IMG/VR virus record: IMGVR_UViG_3300020472_000041
Span: 1-49,734 of that record
Source: a virus
DNA: 49,734 nucleotides
Reading direction: 5' to 3' (one strand)
In this document: positions 22,915-30,260 of the stretch, piece after piece
Layout of the letters: every line of letters begins with the position of its first letter
Numbering within the stretch: position 1 is the stretch's first letter
Position numbers and translations under genes: made by a program
The notes under the pieces: generated by a model
The model's input: the letters and a program-made list of their open reading frames with translations, nothing else
The model's database searches: none
What the model was told of the DNA's origin: nothing

Positions 22915-23108
22915 TATTTCTTTTCCCAGCATTTACATCCGCAGTTAGTTTCTTCAGTGCATTCACAGCTAGTGCCACAACCGCAGTTGCAACCTATAAT
23001 TTGTACAAGTGGCGAACAGACTTTTAATTCCTGATCCACTCTGCGCAAAAGTGTTGACCAATAATCTTTTTGGTAAAACACTTGCATTTTCCACCAGTCA
23101 AATTTCAT
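22914..23108 (-). CDS. Metallothionein-like Cys-rich protein
   Basis: A 64-residue protein from ATG 23108 (MKFDWWKMQVFYQ), overlapping the upstream TGA as ATGA. The last ~33 residues contain ten cysteines, mostly as CxC and CxxxC (CNCGCGTSCECTEETNCGCKC). Such density is typical of metal-binding, metallothionein-like tails. The N-terminal half is aromatic and basic. It sits between two exported proteins but has no signal peptide of its own. The role is unknown. Confidence 0.55.
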   Translation of the reverse strand: MKFDWWKMQVFYQKDYWSTLLRRVDQELKVCSPLVQIIGCNCGCGTSCECTEETNCGCKCWEKK

Positions 23109-23764
23109 TTTCCACCCCAACAACGTCTTGATGGGTACCAGTGTGATTTTCCACCCCAGCGAGTATTGGAATCCATGTTAAAGAAAAGCCAAGCTGCCAT
23201 GCCTACGTTTGCAACAGGATCGAGAATATGAAACCCATCAAAAGTTTTACTTTTTCTAGTTCTTTCATCCCAAAATTTTGGCAAGTGCTGAAACCAGCCT
23301 GCGGCACCGCTAGATTTATTGACAGCCGTAGAATATTTGTCGGTTGGTTTAGCGCTTGATTCGCAAAAAGCAATTTTTAGAAATGCTTGTCTATCTGCCC
23401 ATTTAGGAAAAAACCAATTTATTAATTCTTCTAAAGTTGGCATTTGTTCTATGTAAAGCTCAGGATCTATTTCACAAGGTTTGTTTATAGGGCATTCTTC
23501 AAGTTTGCCTTGAGCTTCTAACCACCTGCCGTAACCATTAAGATCTAATTCTTTTGTTGTTATTTTTTTAGCAGGAGTTCTTACTGGGAAAACTGTTTCA
23601 ACTTTTTGAGGAATAATAACAGTTGTGGTAGTGGTAGTAGTCGTAGTTATAGCAGGTGCATGTATTTGAGTTTCAACTAGGTTTAAGGGTTCCTGAATGA
23701 TTACAGCTTCACTTACAACTGTGCAACAAGTAATAGTTAAAGCAGTAATGATTTTCTCAATCAT
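23105..23764 (-). CDS. Secreted lytic transglycosylase-like protein
   Basis: A 219-residue protein. Residues 1-20 form a short hydrophobic signal segment (IITALTITCCTVVSEAV). Residues ~40-49 form a poly-Thr linker. Residues ~115-219 are a goose-type/SLT-like domain: AFLKIAFCESSAKPTDKYS (E135 likely catalytic), SSGAAGWFQHLP, and DPVANVGMAAWLFF ... HWYPSRRCW, as in actinobacterial resuscitation-factor-like transglycosylases. It would cleave glycan strands from outside the membrane without a holin. It overlaps the replication gene upstream by eight bases, so it is expressed with early genes rather than with the endolysin. Confidence 0.7.
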   Translation of the reverse strand: MIEKIITALTITCCTVVSEAVIIQEPLNLVETQIHAPAITTTTTTTTTVIIPQKVETVFPVRTPAKKITTKELDLNGYGRWLEAQGKLEECPINKPCEIDPELYIEQMPTLEELINWFFPKWADRQAFLKIAFCESSAKPTDKYSTAVNKSSGAAGWFQHLPKFWDERTRKSKTFDGFHILDPVANVGMAAWLFFNMDSNTRWGGKSHWYPSRRCWGGK

Positions 23765-24587
23765 AAGTATCCCACTTTCCTGTTTCAGCGTTATAAGCCG
23801 CTGTTACATTCCCGTCATTATCTTTAATTACTGTTCCAATAAGTTCAGGATTGGTTATATGAGGTTTAGGTTTCTCAAGTACAAGTGTAGCCTCTCTTTC
23901 AAGATCCCTAAATTTTTCTATATGGTCAGCATCACGTAATAAAAGATTTAAAGAGTTATAAATCGCATTTCTATCATTTTTCCCACAATAAAAAGGTTCC
24001 CGTTTCCAACCAACTACAGCATCACAAACATCTTCAAAAGAGTGTGTTTTAAGCGCTTTTCGGATAGTTGATCTACGTTTTTCATCTAATTTTGTTCGTG
24101 TTGGATGCTTTTCAGTGGCTTCTATCCATTTTTCAAATACTTTTTCCACCAAATTTGGTTCTTCTTTTTGGTTATGTTCATTTATTAGGTTAAAAGGGGG
24201 ATCAGTTTCGACCCCCACAAGGGGTACAGTATTGTCCTCCTCATCGGGGTCAGTTTCGACCCCCTTGTTTACAGGCACTAATAATGTGTAAAGAGGTGTT
24301 GTATCCCTACCATTTCGGGGATCTTTACGAAATTCAACTTCTAAAAGATCGGCTTTTTCCAATTCTGCTCTTGCCCTACGCAAAGAAGATTTTGCGGTGC
24401 CTTCAGGCATTAATTCCAACAATTTTCTACGTGATGGAAAGCATTGGCGTTTATCATTAGCAAATTGCGCTAATGCAATCCACAACCGTAAAGCAGTTGG
24501 TGATAATTTTTCGGCAAGTATTGCAGTCGGAAAAATAACTATCTCATTATTTGTCCAACGCCGCCGTAATTTAGTAGAATCTGACAT
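23757..24587 (-). CDS. Replication initiator with N-terminal winged helix
   Basis: A 276-residue protein. Residues ~1-110 form a helix-turn-helix domain of phage replication O/DnaD type (SPTALRLWIALAQFANDKRQCFPSRRKLLELMPEGTAKSSLRRARAELEKADLL). Residues ~145-250 contain WKREPFYCGKNDRNAIYNSLNLLLRDADHIEKF, a conserved C-terminal block of phage replisome organisers. A linker holds the phrase GVETDP twice. It would bind the origin and recruit the host helicase. The origin may lie inside this gene or at the GC hairpin just upstream. Confidence 0.7.
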   Translation of the reverse strand: MSDSTKLRRRWTNNEIVIFPTAILAEKLSPTALRLWIALAQFANDKRQCFPSRRKLLELMPEGTAKSSLRRARAELEKADLLEVEFRKDPRNGRDTTPLYTLLVPVNKGVETDPDEEDNTVPLVGVETDPPFNLINEHNQKEEPNLVEKVFEKWIEATEKHPTRTKLDEKRRSTIRKALKTHSFEDVCDAVVGWKREPFYCGKNDRNAIYNSLNLLLRDADHIEKFRDLEREATLVLEKPKPHITNPELIGTVIKDNDGNVTAAYNAETGKWDTYD

Positions 24588-24611
24588 GTATACCGTAACC
24601 CTTATATACAG

Positions 24612-24644
24612 TGGTCGGGGGGTTATTCCCTAGCCCCCCGACCA
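24612..24644. other. GC-rich 11-bp perfect hairpin between RecT and replication genes
   Basis: TGGTCGGGGGG (24612-24622) pairs perfectly with CCCCCCGACCA (24634-24644) around an 11-base loop. It stands out in an AT-rich genome. No T-run follows on either strand, so it is not a standard terminator; it may be an mRNA stabiliser or attenuator between recT and the initiator gene, or an origin element. Confidence 0.6.
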
Positions 24645-24655
24645 AAACTTTTCCC

Positions 24656-25372
24656 TTATAGAATTACCGATTGTAACTCCTCAAGTAACCTAAGTACATC
24701 GATTCGGAGTATTTTTTTAGAATTTGCAAATTCCAACTCCCAGATTTCCTTAGCTTCTTCTTTGTTACCACCGACTGCATCTAAAATAAGATGTTTAGCT
24801 TCACTTATTGAAATTTCGTCTTCAGAAATTTGTTCATCAGAATCCATTCCAACAACCTCACCTGTATGTGTTACTTCAGCACCAAGTTCCTCAGGAACAT
24901 AACCTGCCCCTAAAACAACATCGGGAAACAACACACGGCAAAGTTTGGAAACTGCTCTCCAAGTCAACATTGCTTCTTGATATTGTTTCCAGTTTCTTTT
25001 ATCAGCTAAACCAGCCGCTTCAGCATCTTCCATTGTGAAAGTTGCTACATGTTCATCACCTGTATCAACACGTTTACCTGTAGCTTCAGCATAAGTTTCT
25101 GTTGTTTCTAAGGTCACTGAATGCCCTGCTTGTCTAACGAGACCCAACATAGATTCGGGTCTTAAACTTGCAGAACCTTCTATAACATGAAACTGTCTCA
25201 TGCTTGTCATTACATCCCACCCATAAGCTCGACCCGCAAGCCCAGCCGCTACAATATCAGCGGCTTTACGCCTATAAGAACTGGGAATAATAGTTGAATT
25301 AGCTAAAATATCTGCTTGTCTCATAATAAGATCAAACGAAGCCGTTTCACTAATAGGCATTAATTCTGACAT
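24656..25372 (-). CDS. recT: RecT-like single-strand annealing protein
   Basis: A 238-residue protein. The section ADILANSTIIPSSYRRKAADIVAAGLAGRAYGWDVMTSMRQFHVIEGSASLRPESMLGLVRQAGHS is a clear RecT-family core (small-molecule-like entry, GxxxGxxxxxAMxxxyvIxGkpslsaelm). EDAEAAGLADKRNWKQYQEAMLTWRAVSKLCRVLFPDVVLG closes the fold. The C-terminal ~60 residues are acidic and helical. It anneals DNA during recombination. Its ATG overlaps the stop of the gene upstream, likely its partner. No RecE/lambda-exonuclease is adjacent; the PD-(D/E)XK protein at 26992 could serve. Confidence 0.8.
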   Translation of the reverse strand: MSELMPISETASFDLIMRQADILANSTIIPSSYRRKAADIVAAGLAGRAYGWDVMTSMRQFHVIEGSASLRPESMLGLVRQAGHSVTLETTETYAEATGKRVDTGDEHVATFTMEDAEAAGLADKRNWKQYQEAMLTWRAVSKLCRVLFPDVVLGAGYVPEELGAEVTHTGEVVGMDSDEQISEDEISISEAKHLILDAVGGNKEEAKEIWELEFANSKKILRIDVLRLLEELQSVIL

Positions 25373-25878
25373 TACAATACCCCCGCACTTGTAAGTTTTA
25401 CAGATGCAATAAACTCACGTGAGCAAAAGTCATCATCATTGACCCCAAGATTTTTCAATTCAGTCCACTTAGGTTCTGAACGAAAGCATCTTTTATGCAA
25501 CTCTAAAGCTGTTGCATCAGGTGATTTAAGCTCACCTGTTTCAGGATCCATGCGTAAATCTTCTAAGCGAGCACATTTAGCCACATATTTTTCTAACCCT
25601 TCACGGTCTATGTTTGTGCGCCGATAAGAACCAGTCTTTTCAGCTATTAGCCCACTTGGAAGAACTACTCTTTGCTCCCCACGTTTATCCATTTGTATAT
25701 TTGCAAGCGTTTTTGCCGCTGTAAGGGCAAAACGAATATTGCGATTGGATCTATCAAGCTGATCTATAATTTCAATCAGTGTTGCTAAATCCTCAAAGTC
25801 AGAATCAGAATCTGAAAACTCGTTTAACAAAGCTTCAGACATATCATTTAGCTCGGAAGCTAATTTTAATGTTTCCAA
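25372..25878 (-). CDS. RecT-associated protein of unknown function
   Basis: A 168-residue protein. Its N-terminal half is helical and acidic (LATLIEIIDQLDRSNRNIRFALTAAKTLANIQM). The C-terminal half has VLPSGLIAEKTGSYRRTNIDREGLEKYVAKCARLEDLRMDPETGELKSPDA. The gene is the first of the leftward early operon. It overlaps recT by one base, so it probably acts in the same recombination step. GYK/SGSYRR-type sequence is often seen in phage proteins next to recT; I do not know a demonstrated activity. Confidence 0.6.
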   Translation of the reverse strand: METLKLASELNDMSEALLNEFSDSDSDFEDLATLIEIIDQLDRSNRNIRFALTAAKTLANIQMDKRGEQRVVLPSGLIAEKTGSYRRTNIDREGLEKYVAKCARLEDLRMDPETGELKSPDATALELHKRCFRSEPKWTELKNLGVNDDDFCSREFIASVKLTSAGVL

Positions 25879-26066
25879 TTTTTCTCCTAACTTTCAGCCG
25901 ATGGAAACCATCGCTAATACCATTTTATTTCGTAGGGGTGACAGGGCTGTATTAGCTGACTGTTTAAAACACGGATAACCATTGAAAACTCAACGGTCTA
26001 AAAAGTTTTAAAAAGTTTTCCGCCTAATGTATACATGGGGTTATATTTCGTGTATAGTAGTACTTG
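25879..26066 (+). promoter_or_regulatory. Divergent control region B
   Basis: Between leftward 25878 and rightward 26067. The dyad AACCATTGA-aaac-TCAACGGT is at 25977-25997, then the AT block (AAAAAGTTTTAAAAAGTTTTC), GTATAC (26029), 18 bases, TATAGT (26053-26058), GTACTTG and ATGGG at 26067. A leftward 23-base element (25936-25958, minus strand CAGCTAATACAGCCCTGTCAC) recurs before the DUF932 gene at 31309-31330 and may belong to the leftward promoter. The layout matches regions A and C. Confidence 0.7.
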
Positions 26067-26291
26067 ATGGGAAATACAAAAACAACCGAAGGAAAAAACC
26101 AAATGGAAACAAAAACATCTATGCCAAGAATGAATAAAGTTGCTAAAGGCTTCGCTATTCAATTCATAACAAACGGAATGCTTGACACTTATGGAACCGA
26201 ATGGGCTGTAAAAAATTGCAATGGTGAAATTTACAGCAAAGAAATAATCAACCAAGTTGCTGAGGTTCTTAAAGAAATGGGTGAAATCTAA
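26067..26291 (+). CDS. Small protein with shared MGN...NQMET leader
   Basis: A 74-residue protein from ATG 26067, eight bases after the -10 (MGNTKTTEGKNQMETKTSM). The alternative start is 26103 (METKTSMPRMN, 62 residues) with AAGGAAAAAA as RBS. The body is helical/mixed (KGFAIQFITNGMLDTYGTEWAVKNCNGEIYSKEIINQVAEVLKEMGEI). It is the first gene of the rightward operon containing two WhiB genes. No family recognised. Confidence 0.55.
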   Translation: MGNTKTTEGKNQMETKTSMPRMNKVAKGFAIQFITNGMLDTYGTEWAVKNCNGEIYSKEIINQVAEVLKEMGEI

Positions 26292-26292
26292 C

Positions 26293-26511
26293 ATGGAAAC
26301 AAAAACAACACGAATTTATTGGAAAAAAGCCGAATTAACTAAAGAACAATCTCTTAATAAATGCGAAGCTGAAGAATTGTTCTATGACTTGCTTAATGAC
26401 ATCAAGGTAACTGACACAAAGAATCTTGTGGAAGTTTTAAACTTCACAAAAGTTCACATAGACAAATGGTTAAAGGAAAACCAATTAGACAATTATGGAG
26501 ATGAAAGCTGA
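26293..26511 (+). CDS. Hypothetical protein
   Basis: A 72-residue protein from ATG 26293, one base after the previous stop. It starts METKTTRIYWKKAELTKEQS, repeating the METKT of its neighbour, and continues with helices (CEAEELFYDLLNDIKV ... VLNFTKVHIDKWLKEN). The end overlaps the WhiB ATG (TGATGG). No recognised domain. Its position directly before two WhiB genes suggests an early regulatory operon. Confidence 0.55.
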   Translation: METKTTRIYWKKAELTKEQSLNKCEAEELFYDLLNDIKVTDTKNLVEVLNFTKVHIDKWLKENQLDNYGDES

Positions 26512-26768
26512 TGGAGGGATTCTTGGATAGAGAATTTACTCCAGCACCTTTCATGGAGAATGCCGCTTGTAAAAATGCAGACCCTGATGTCTTTTTTGTC
26601 AATAAAGGAGATACAGGGCTTGCGGCTAAAAAACTTTGCGAATCTTGTCCTGTAAAACAAGTATGTTTGGATTTTGCTATTCAAACCCATGAACGGTTTG
26701 GAATTTGGGGTGGAATGAATTTCGCTGAACGAACCAGAGAAGCAAGAAGAAGAAGAAAGGCAATCTGA
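26511..26768 (+). CDS. WhiB-like transcription factor 1
   Basis: An 85-residue protein with the WhiB set C20, C43, C46, C52 (AACKNADPDVFF ... CESCPVKQVCLDFAI), the turn GIWGGM and a basic C-terminus (ERTREARRRRKAI). WhiB proteins bind a [4Fe-4S] cluster and act with the principal sigma factor on promoters; phage copies can displace host WhiB2-type proteins and block division. Starting at the TTG a few codons on (RBS GGAGGG) is possible. It is coupled to the next WhiB gene. This family is specific to Actinobacteria and their phages. Confidence 0.9.
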   Translation: MEGFLDREFTPAPFMENAACKNADPDVFFVNKGDTGLAAKKLCESCPVKQVCLDFAIQTHERFGIWGGMNFAERTREARRRRKAI

Positions 26769-26995
26769 TGCAAAGTTGGTTTAAAAATGCAGCCTGCAAA
26801 GACATGGATTCAAATCTTTTCTTTTCACAAAGAGGAGAATCAACTGACCCTGCAAAACTTGTTTGCCAAAGATGTCCCGTAAAGGAACCCTGCTTAGATT
26901 ATGCACTTGCTAACAATGAGACAATCGGTGTTTGGGGTGGAATGTCTCGTAAACAAAGAAGAATTGAAGCTCGGAGAAGAAAGCAAGCTGTATGA
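26768..26995 (+). CDS. WhiB-like transcription factor 2
   Basis: A 75-residue protein overlapping the previous TGA. Cluster ligands C10, C33, C36, C42 (AACKDMDSNLFF ... CQRCPVKEPCLDYAL), GVWGGM and a basic tail (RKQRRIEARRRKQAV). It is a tandem paralogue of WhiB 1 with the same spacing C-x22-C-x2-C-x5-C. Both are probably made early from control region B. The nuclease gene that follows overlaps its stop. Confidence 0.9.
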   Translation: MQSWFKNAACKDMDSNLFFSQRGESTDPAKLVCQRCPVKEPCLDYALANNETIGVWGGMSRKQRRIEARRRKQAV

Positions 26996-27477
26996 ATTTT
27001 GAAGATTTAAATATCACCTCAGAAATACTTGAAGAAGCTCAAAGAATGGCAGACGAATTACCAATTCTGAATCATTCAATTAGACAAGGCGAAGGAACCA
27101 TTTACGGTTTTTTAGGTGAAATAATTTTTAGAACTTTAGTTGGCGGTGAACAACAGAACACTTACGACTATGACATTGTTATGACAAGCGGGATGAGGGT
27201 AGATGTCAAAACTAAGATGGTCAATTCTATTCCTAAACCCCATTATGAATGTTCAATAGCTTCAGGTCACACTCATCAAGATTGTGACATTTATTCCTTT
27301 GTTCGAGTTATGGAAGATAAATCTAAAGGATGGTATGTGGGTTCTATTTTGAAAGAAGATTTCTTTCAGAAAGCTCATTTCATTAAAAAAGGCGATGTTG
27401 ACAAAAGCAATAATTGGACAGCTAAAGCTGATTGTTACAACCTGCCAATTAGTAAACTTGGAGTTAGAGATGCCTAA
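26992..27477 (+). CDS. PD-(D/E)XK-type nuclease
   Basis: A 161-residue protein. IYGFLGEIIFRTLVGG supplies the early Glu; YDYDIVMTSGMRVDVKTKM supplies the D...D-x-K core of a PD-(D/E)XK nuclease. The rest is alpha/beta (ECSIASGHTHQDCDIYSFVRVMED, GWYVGSILKEDFFQKA). Such small phage nucleases may act as exonuclease or resolvase, and this one might partner the RecT-like protein transcribed from the other side of region B. It overlaps WhiB 2 and the next gene. Confidence 0.65.
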   Translation: MNFEDLNITSEILEEAQRMADELPILNHSIRQGEGTIYGFLGEIIFRTLVGGEQQNTYDYDIVMTSGMRVDVKTKMVNSIPKPHYECSIASGHTHQDCDIYSFVRVMEDKSKGWYVGSILKEDFFQKAHFIKKGDVDKSNNWTAKADCYNLPISKLGVRDA

Positions 27478-28552
27478 AGGTAAACCCAACAGTGGCATTC
27501 ATCCAAGTGGTTGGACTATAGAAGATCGTAAACCTAATGGCTATTACAAAGATAAGTCCTGTATCAAGAAGGGCTGTACGAAGAAGATAATGGCTAAAGG
27601 TATGTGTTCATTACACTATCAACGCACAAGACACACAGGTCAGTTAGACCCTTTGCCTCCTAAGCCAACGCCTGATTGCTCAGTCGAAGGTTGTGAACGT
27701 AAGTACTATGGGCGTAACTACTGTCAGCTTCATTGGGGGCGCTGGTATAAGACTGGTGATCCTCTACAGGGGACACAAGAACAGTATTTTGAAAAGATCA
27801 AAGCAAAACCAGTTACTTGCAAGGTTGTTTGTCAAGGTGTTCGCTGTGACTTAAAGATTGGCAGAGGACACGGTGATGGTATCACTCATAAAGGTAGTAC
27901 AGCTAGAGAATTTTGCAGTACACATGATGCACGCTGGCGTGCGCATGGTGATGTTAGAGCAGATGATCCTATAGCGATTATGCGTTCTGTAGATGCGAAG
28001 CGCCCACCTTGTAAAGAACCTGATTGTGAAAGAGAAGCAAGAGGTTGGCAAGGCAATCATGTCTACTGTGATCCTCATGGATTGTTATTTGGTAGGCATG
28101 GTCGAACTCACAGGATTAAAAAATCAAACATTGGTAAAACTTGTTCAAACAAAGGATGTGACAAGGTGTGTGAGAGTGGAGCCGACAGATTTGTTGATGG
28201 CATGTGTCCCGCTTGTTATGTGAGAGTTACTGGAAAAGGAAACGAATCTCAGGCACGCAGGAGAGCAAGAAAAGCCAATGCAAAGTGTGATGGGCATACT
28301 ACCGCTGAACTTCAACAATACTGGAAAGATAAAGGCATTGATCCAAAGCGTTGCACATATTGTGAAGATTGGCACACTAAATGGCCGAATAATTGGAAAA
28401 CATCTATAGGAGATCATGTTGTTCCATTATGCAGAGGTGGAACAAATTTAATGAGCAACTTAATGCCAGCTTGCGGAATTTGTAATTCAAAGAAAGGACC
28501 TAAATTGTTATCCGAATGGACACAACCTAAACATGAAAAGAAAGTGGCATGA
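27470..28552 (+). CDS. HNH endonuclease with tandem zinc-finger repeats
   Basis: A 360-residue protein from ATG 27470 (MPKGKPNSG, RBS GGAG). Residues ~20-270 contain five Cys/His units with pattern C-x4-C-x~10-C-x2-H (CIKKGCTKKI..CSLH, CSVEGCERKYYGRNYCQLH, CKEPDCERE...CDPH, CSNKGCDK...CPACY). Residues ~298-355 hold the HNH nuclease (CTYCEDWHTK...IGDHVVPLCRGGTNLMSNLMPACGICNSKKG). The repeats look like reiterated DNA-recognition fingers, as in phage homing endonucleases. It is embedded in the early operon, overlapping both neighbours, rather than in an intron. Confidence 0.8.
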   Translation: MPKGKPNSGIHPSGWTIEDRKPNGYYKDKSCIKKGCTKKIMAKGMCSLHYQRTRHTGQLDPLPPKPTPDCSVEGCERKYYGRNYCQLHWGRWYKTGDPLQGTQEQYFEKIKAKPVTCKVVCQGVRCDLKIGRGHGDGITHKGSTAREFCSTHDARWRAHGDVRADDPIAIMRSVDAKRPPCKEPDCEREARGWQGNHVYCDPHGLLFGRHGRTHRIKKSNIGKTCSNKGCDKVCESGADRFVDGMCPACYVRVTGKGNESQARRRARKANAKCDGHTTAELQQYWKDKGIDPKRCTYCEDWHTKWPNNWKTSIGDHVVPLCRGGTNLMSNLMPACGICNSKKGPKLLSEWTQPKHEKKVA

Positions 28553-28764
28553 AGAAAAAAAATAAACCTTGGGAATCAATGTACCGAGCGCTACTTAAAC
28601 GATTAACACAAATAGCTTACCCTGAAGAATACGAAACTTTAACAGGAGAAAAAACAGGTATGGCTGATCTAAAAGTAATAGTTAATGCACATAACGCTTT
28701 ATTAGCTGAACATGATAGATCAGTGGAAGAAAACACTAATGGTAAAGGAGGGCTATTAGACTAA
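28549..28764 (+). CDS. Hypothetical small protein
   Basis: A 71-residue protein overlapping the HNH gene stop (ATGA). It is basic at the start (MKKKNKPWESMYRALLKRLTQIAYPEEYE) and helical (MADLKVIVNAHNALLAEHD). No motif recognised. It lies directly before the RusA-like resolvase gene and is probably co-expressed with it. Confidence 0.55.
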   Translation: MKKKNKPWESMYRALLKRLTQIAYPEEYETLTGEKTGMADLKVIVNAHNALLAEHDRSVEENTNGKGGLLD

Positions 28765-28771
28765 TTGAACA

Positions 28772-29140
28772 ATGAATAAATGGATTCTGGAAGATAATGA
28801 GTTGCCTTGGACTGCTAACGCTGAAAGATCATGGCATTATCATAAACGGGCAACAAAAGTTCGGGAAACTAGAGAAAAATGGGCTTGGATAGCTAAAGCA
28901 TCTAAAGTTCCTAAGTTGAAACGAATTTCAATTATCGCCACTCCATTAAAATCATCTCGCAGAGCTATGCCTGATGTAGCCGCTTGCTATCCAGCAGTTA
29001 AAGCGGCAATAGATGGTTTGGTTGATGCAGAAATAGTTGCAGATGATGACCCTTTTCATGTGATTAGGATTACATTTAATGCACCTAAAGTTTGCTCTGA
29101 AAATGGGCTACGACTTGAAATAATTGAAGAAAGTGACTAA
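28772..29140 (+). CDS. rusA: RusA-like Holliday junction resolvase
   Basis: A 122-residue protein in the RusA size class. SSRRAMPDVAACYPAVKAAIDGLVDAEIVADDDPFHVIRITFNAP contains the D...D/DD signature of RusA (RRxxPDxxN..kai.DaL..agviaDD). The N-terminal part NAERSWHYHKRATKVRETREKWAWIA is the usual basic helix. It would resolve branched replication or recombination intermediates before packaging. It sits with SSB and recombination genes. Confidence 0.8.
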   Translation: MNKWILEDNELPWTANAERSWHYHKRATKVRETREKWAWIAKASKVPKLKRISIIATPLKSSRRAMPDVAACYPAVKAAIDGLVDAEIVADDDPFHVIRITFNAPKVCSENGLRLEIIEESD

Positions 29141-29268
29141 TGGAAAAAGAAGAAAAAACTAACATAATTGTATTAGCTGATTATCGAAATCTTCGCCAAT
29201 ACTCTGTTAACCATCCTTCTGTTTACTACAAATTAAAAAGAATGAGAGATAAATTAAATGGCGTTTGA
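29140..29268 (+). CDS. Small basic protein
   Basis: A 42-residue ORF whose ATG overlaps the resolvase stop (TAATGG) and whose end overlaps the SSB start by eleven bases. The sequence MEKEEKTNIIVLADYRNLRQYS then HPSVYYKLKRMRDKL could be a short helix-turn-helix. There is no known homologue to me. It is supported by tight coupling on both sides. Confidence 0.5.
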   Translation: MEKEEKTNIIVLADYRNLRQYSVNHPSVYYKLKRMRDKLNGV

Positions 29269-29650
29269 TAATACCGTAACTGTAATAGGAAATTTAACTA
29301 GGGAACCTGAATTAAAATACACAGCTTCTGGAACGGCTGTTTGTTCTTTTAGCGTTGCATGGAATAGGAAAGACCAAAACCAAGAAGATGTTGCATCATT
29401 TTTTGATGTTACTTGCTGGCGAGAATTAGCTGAACATAGTGCTGAATCTTTAAATAAGGGTCAGCGGGTAATTGTGTACGGAAGAATTGAACAGGAAACT
29501 TGGGAAAAAGACGGTGAGAAAAGAAACAAAATAAAAATTGTTGCAGAAGATGTAGGTGCTTCTACAAGATGGGCAACAGTAGGTGGAGTGGAGAAAACAG
29601 AACCTAAACCTTTAACTAAAAAATATGATCGACCTGAAGAACCCTTTTAA
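29258..29650 (+). CDS. ssb: Single-stranded DNA-binding protein
   Basis: A 130-residue SSB. The OB-fold phrases are all present: FDNTVTVIGNLTREPELKYTASGTAVCSFSVAWNR, FFDVTCWRELAEHSAESLNKGQRVIVYGRIEQETWEKDGEKR, IVAEDVGASTRW. The C-terminus ends DRPEEPF, a version of the acidic tip (DDDIPF-like) that recruits partner proteins. It protects ssDNA in replication and assists RecT. A short overlap with the upstream ORF suggests coupling. Confidence 0.93.
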   Translation: MAFDNTVTVIGNLTREPELKYTASGTAVCSFSVAWNRKDQNQEDVASFFDVTCWRELAEHSAESLNKGQRVIVYGRIEQETWEKDGEKRNKIKIVAEDVGASTRWATVGGVEKTEPKPLTKKYDRPEEPF

Positions 29651-30015
29651 TGGAGAATGATTATTTAATTCAAACTGATGTAGAAGAATTAATGGTCAGG
29701 TTGGGAAAACAATTAGAAGAAGGTACAGAAGATTTCGCTAAATTAGCGGAAGAAAAAGCTGTGGCAGAATCTGAATATAAAGAAAGATATTGGACTGCTT
29801 TAGTAAGACAAATAGATTCTGACGGTACAGGCATGCACCGTTTAACTTCACCACAAAAAGAAGCAAGAGCTTCTTTAATGGCAAGAGAAGAATTTAGACG
29901 TTTTAAACTTATGGAAGCAAGAGAAAAATCTGCTCAACAATTTTTAATAACAATTCGAGCGCGGTTAGATTCCTTACGCACCATAGCGGCAAACGTTAGA
30001 GCATCAGGAGGGTGA
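29650..30015 (+). CDS. Helical protein of unknown function
   Basis: A 121-residue, all-helical protein (VEELMVRLGKQLEEGTEDFAKLAEEKAVAESEYKERYW ... REKSAQQFLITIRARLDSLRTIAANVRA). It overlaps the SSB stop. Such coiled, roughly 120-residue proteins behind ssb are common in actinophages and are unnamed. A structural partner role in recombination is only a guess. Confidence 0.55.
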   Translation: MENDYLIQTDVEELMVRLGKQLEEGTEDFAKLAEEKAVAESEYKERYWTALVRQIDSDGTGMHRLTSPQKEARASLMAREEFRRFKLMEAREKSAQQFLITIRARLDSLRTIAANVRASGG

Positions 30016-30017
30016 AA

Positions 30018-30260
30018 ATGGATGATGCAGTTTTAACCATATTGAAAGATTCGGAAGAATTGACTAAAGAAATGCGTCAATTACAGAATCAGATAATGGA
30101 GTGTAATAATAAAAGACGGGAACTTTGGCATAAAGCTTCCACAAATGGAATCTCATATTCAAAGATTGCTGAAAATAGCGGAGTTGTAAAACAAACGGTT
30201 TATAACGAATTACGCAAAAGAAAAAATTTACCTCATGTTATAGGTAAGCTTAATGAATGA
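30018..30260 (+). CDS. Helix-turn-helix DNA-binding protein
   Basis: An 80-residue protein from ATG 30018 (RBS AGGAGGG); a GTG at 30012 would overlap the RBS. The N-terminal half is a coiled helix (LTKEMRQLQNQIMECNNKRRELW). The C-terminal half is a Fis/sigma-region-4-like HTH (ASTNGISYSKIAENSGVVKQTVYNELRKRK). It could regulate phage genes or help DNA binding. It overlaps the epimerase start. Confidence 0.65.
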   Translation: MDDAVLTILKDSEELTKEMRQLQNQIMECNNKRRELWHKASTNGISYSKIAENSGVVKQTVYNELRKRKNLPHVIGKLNE

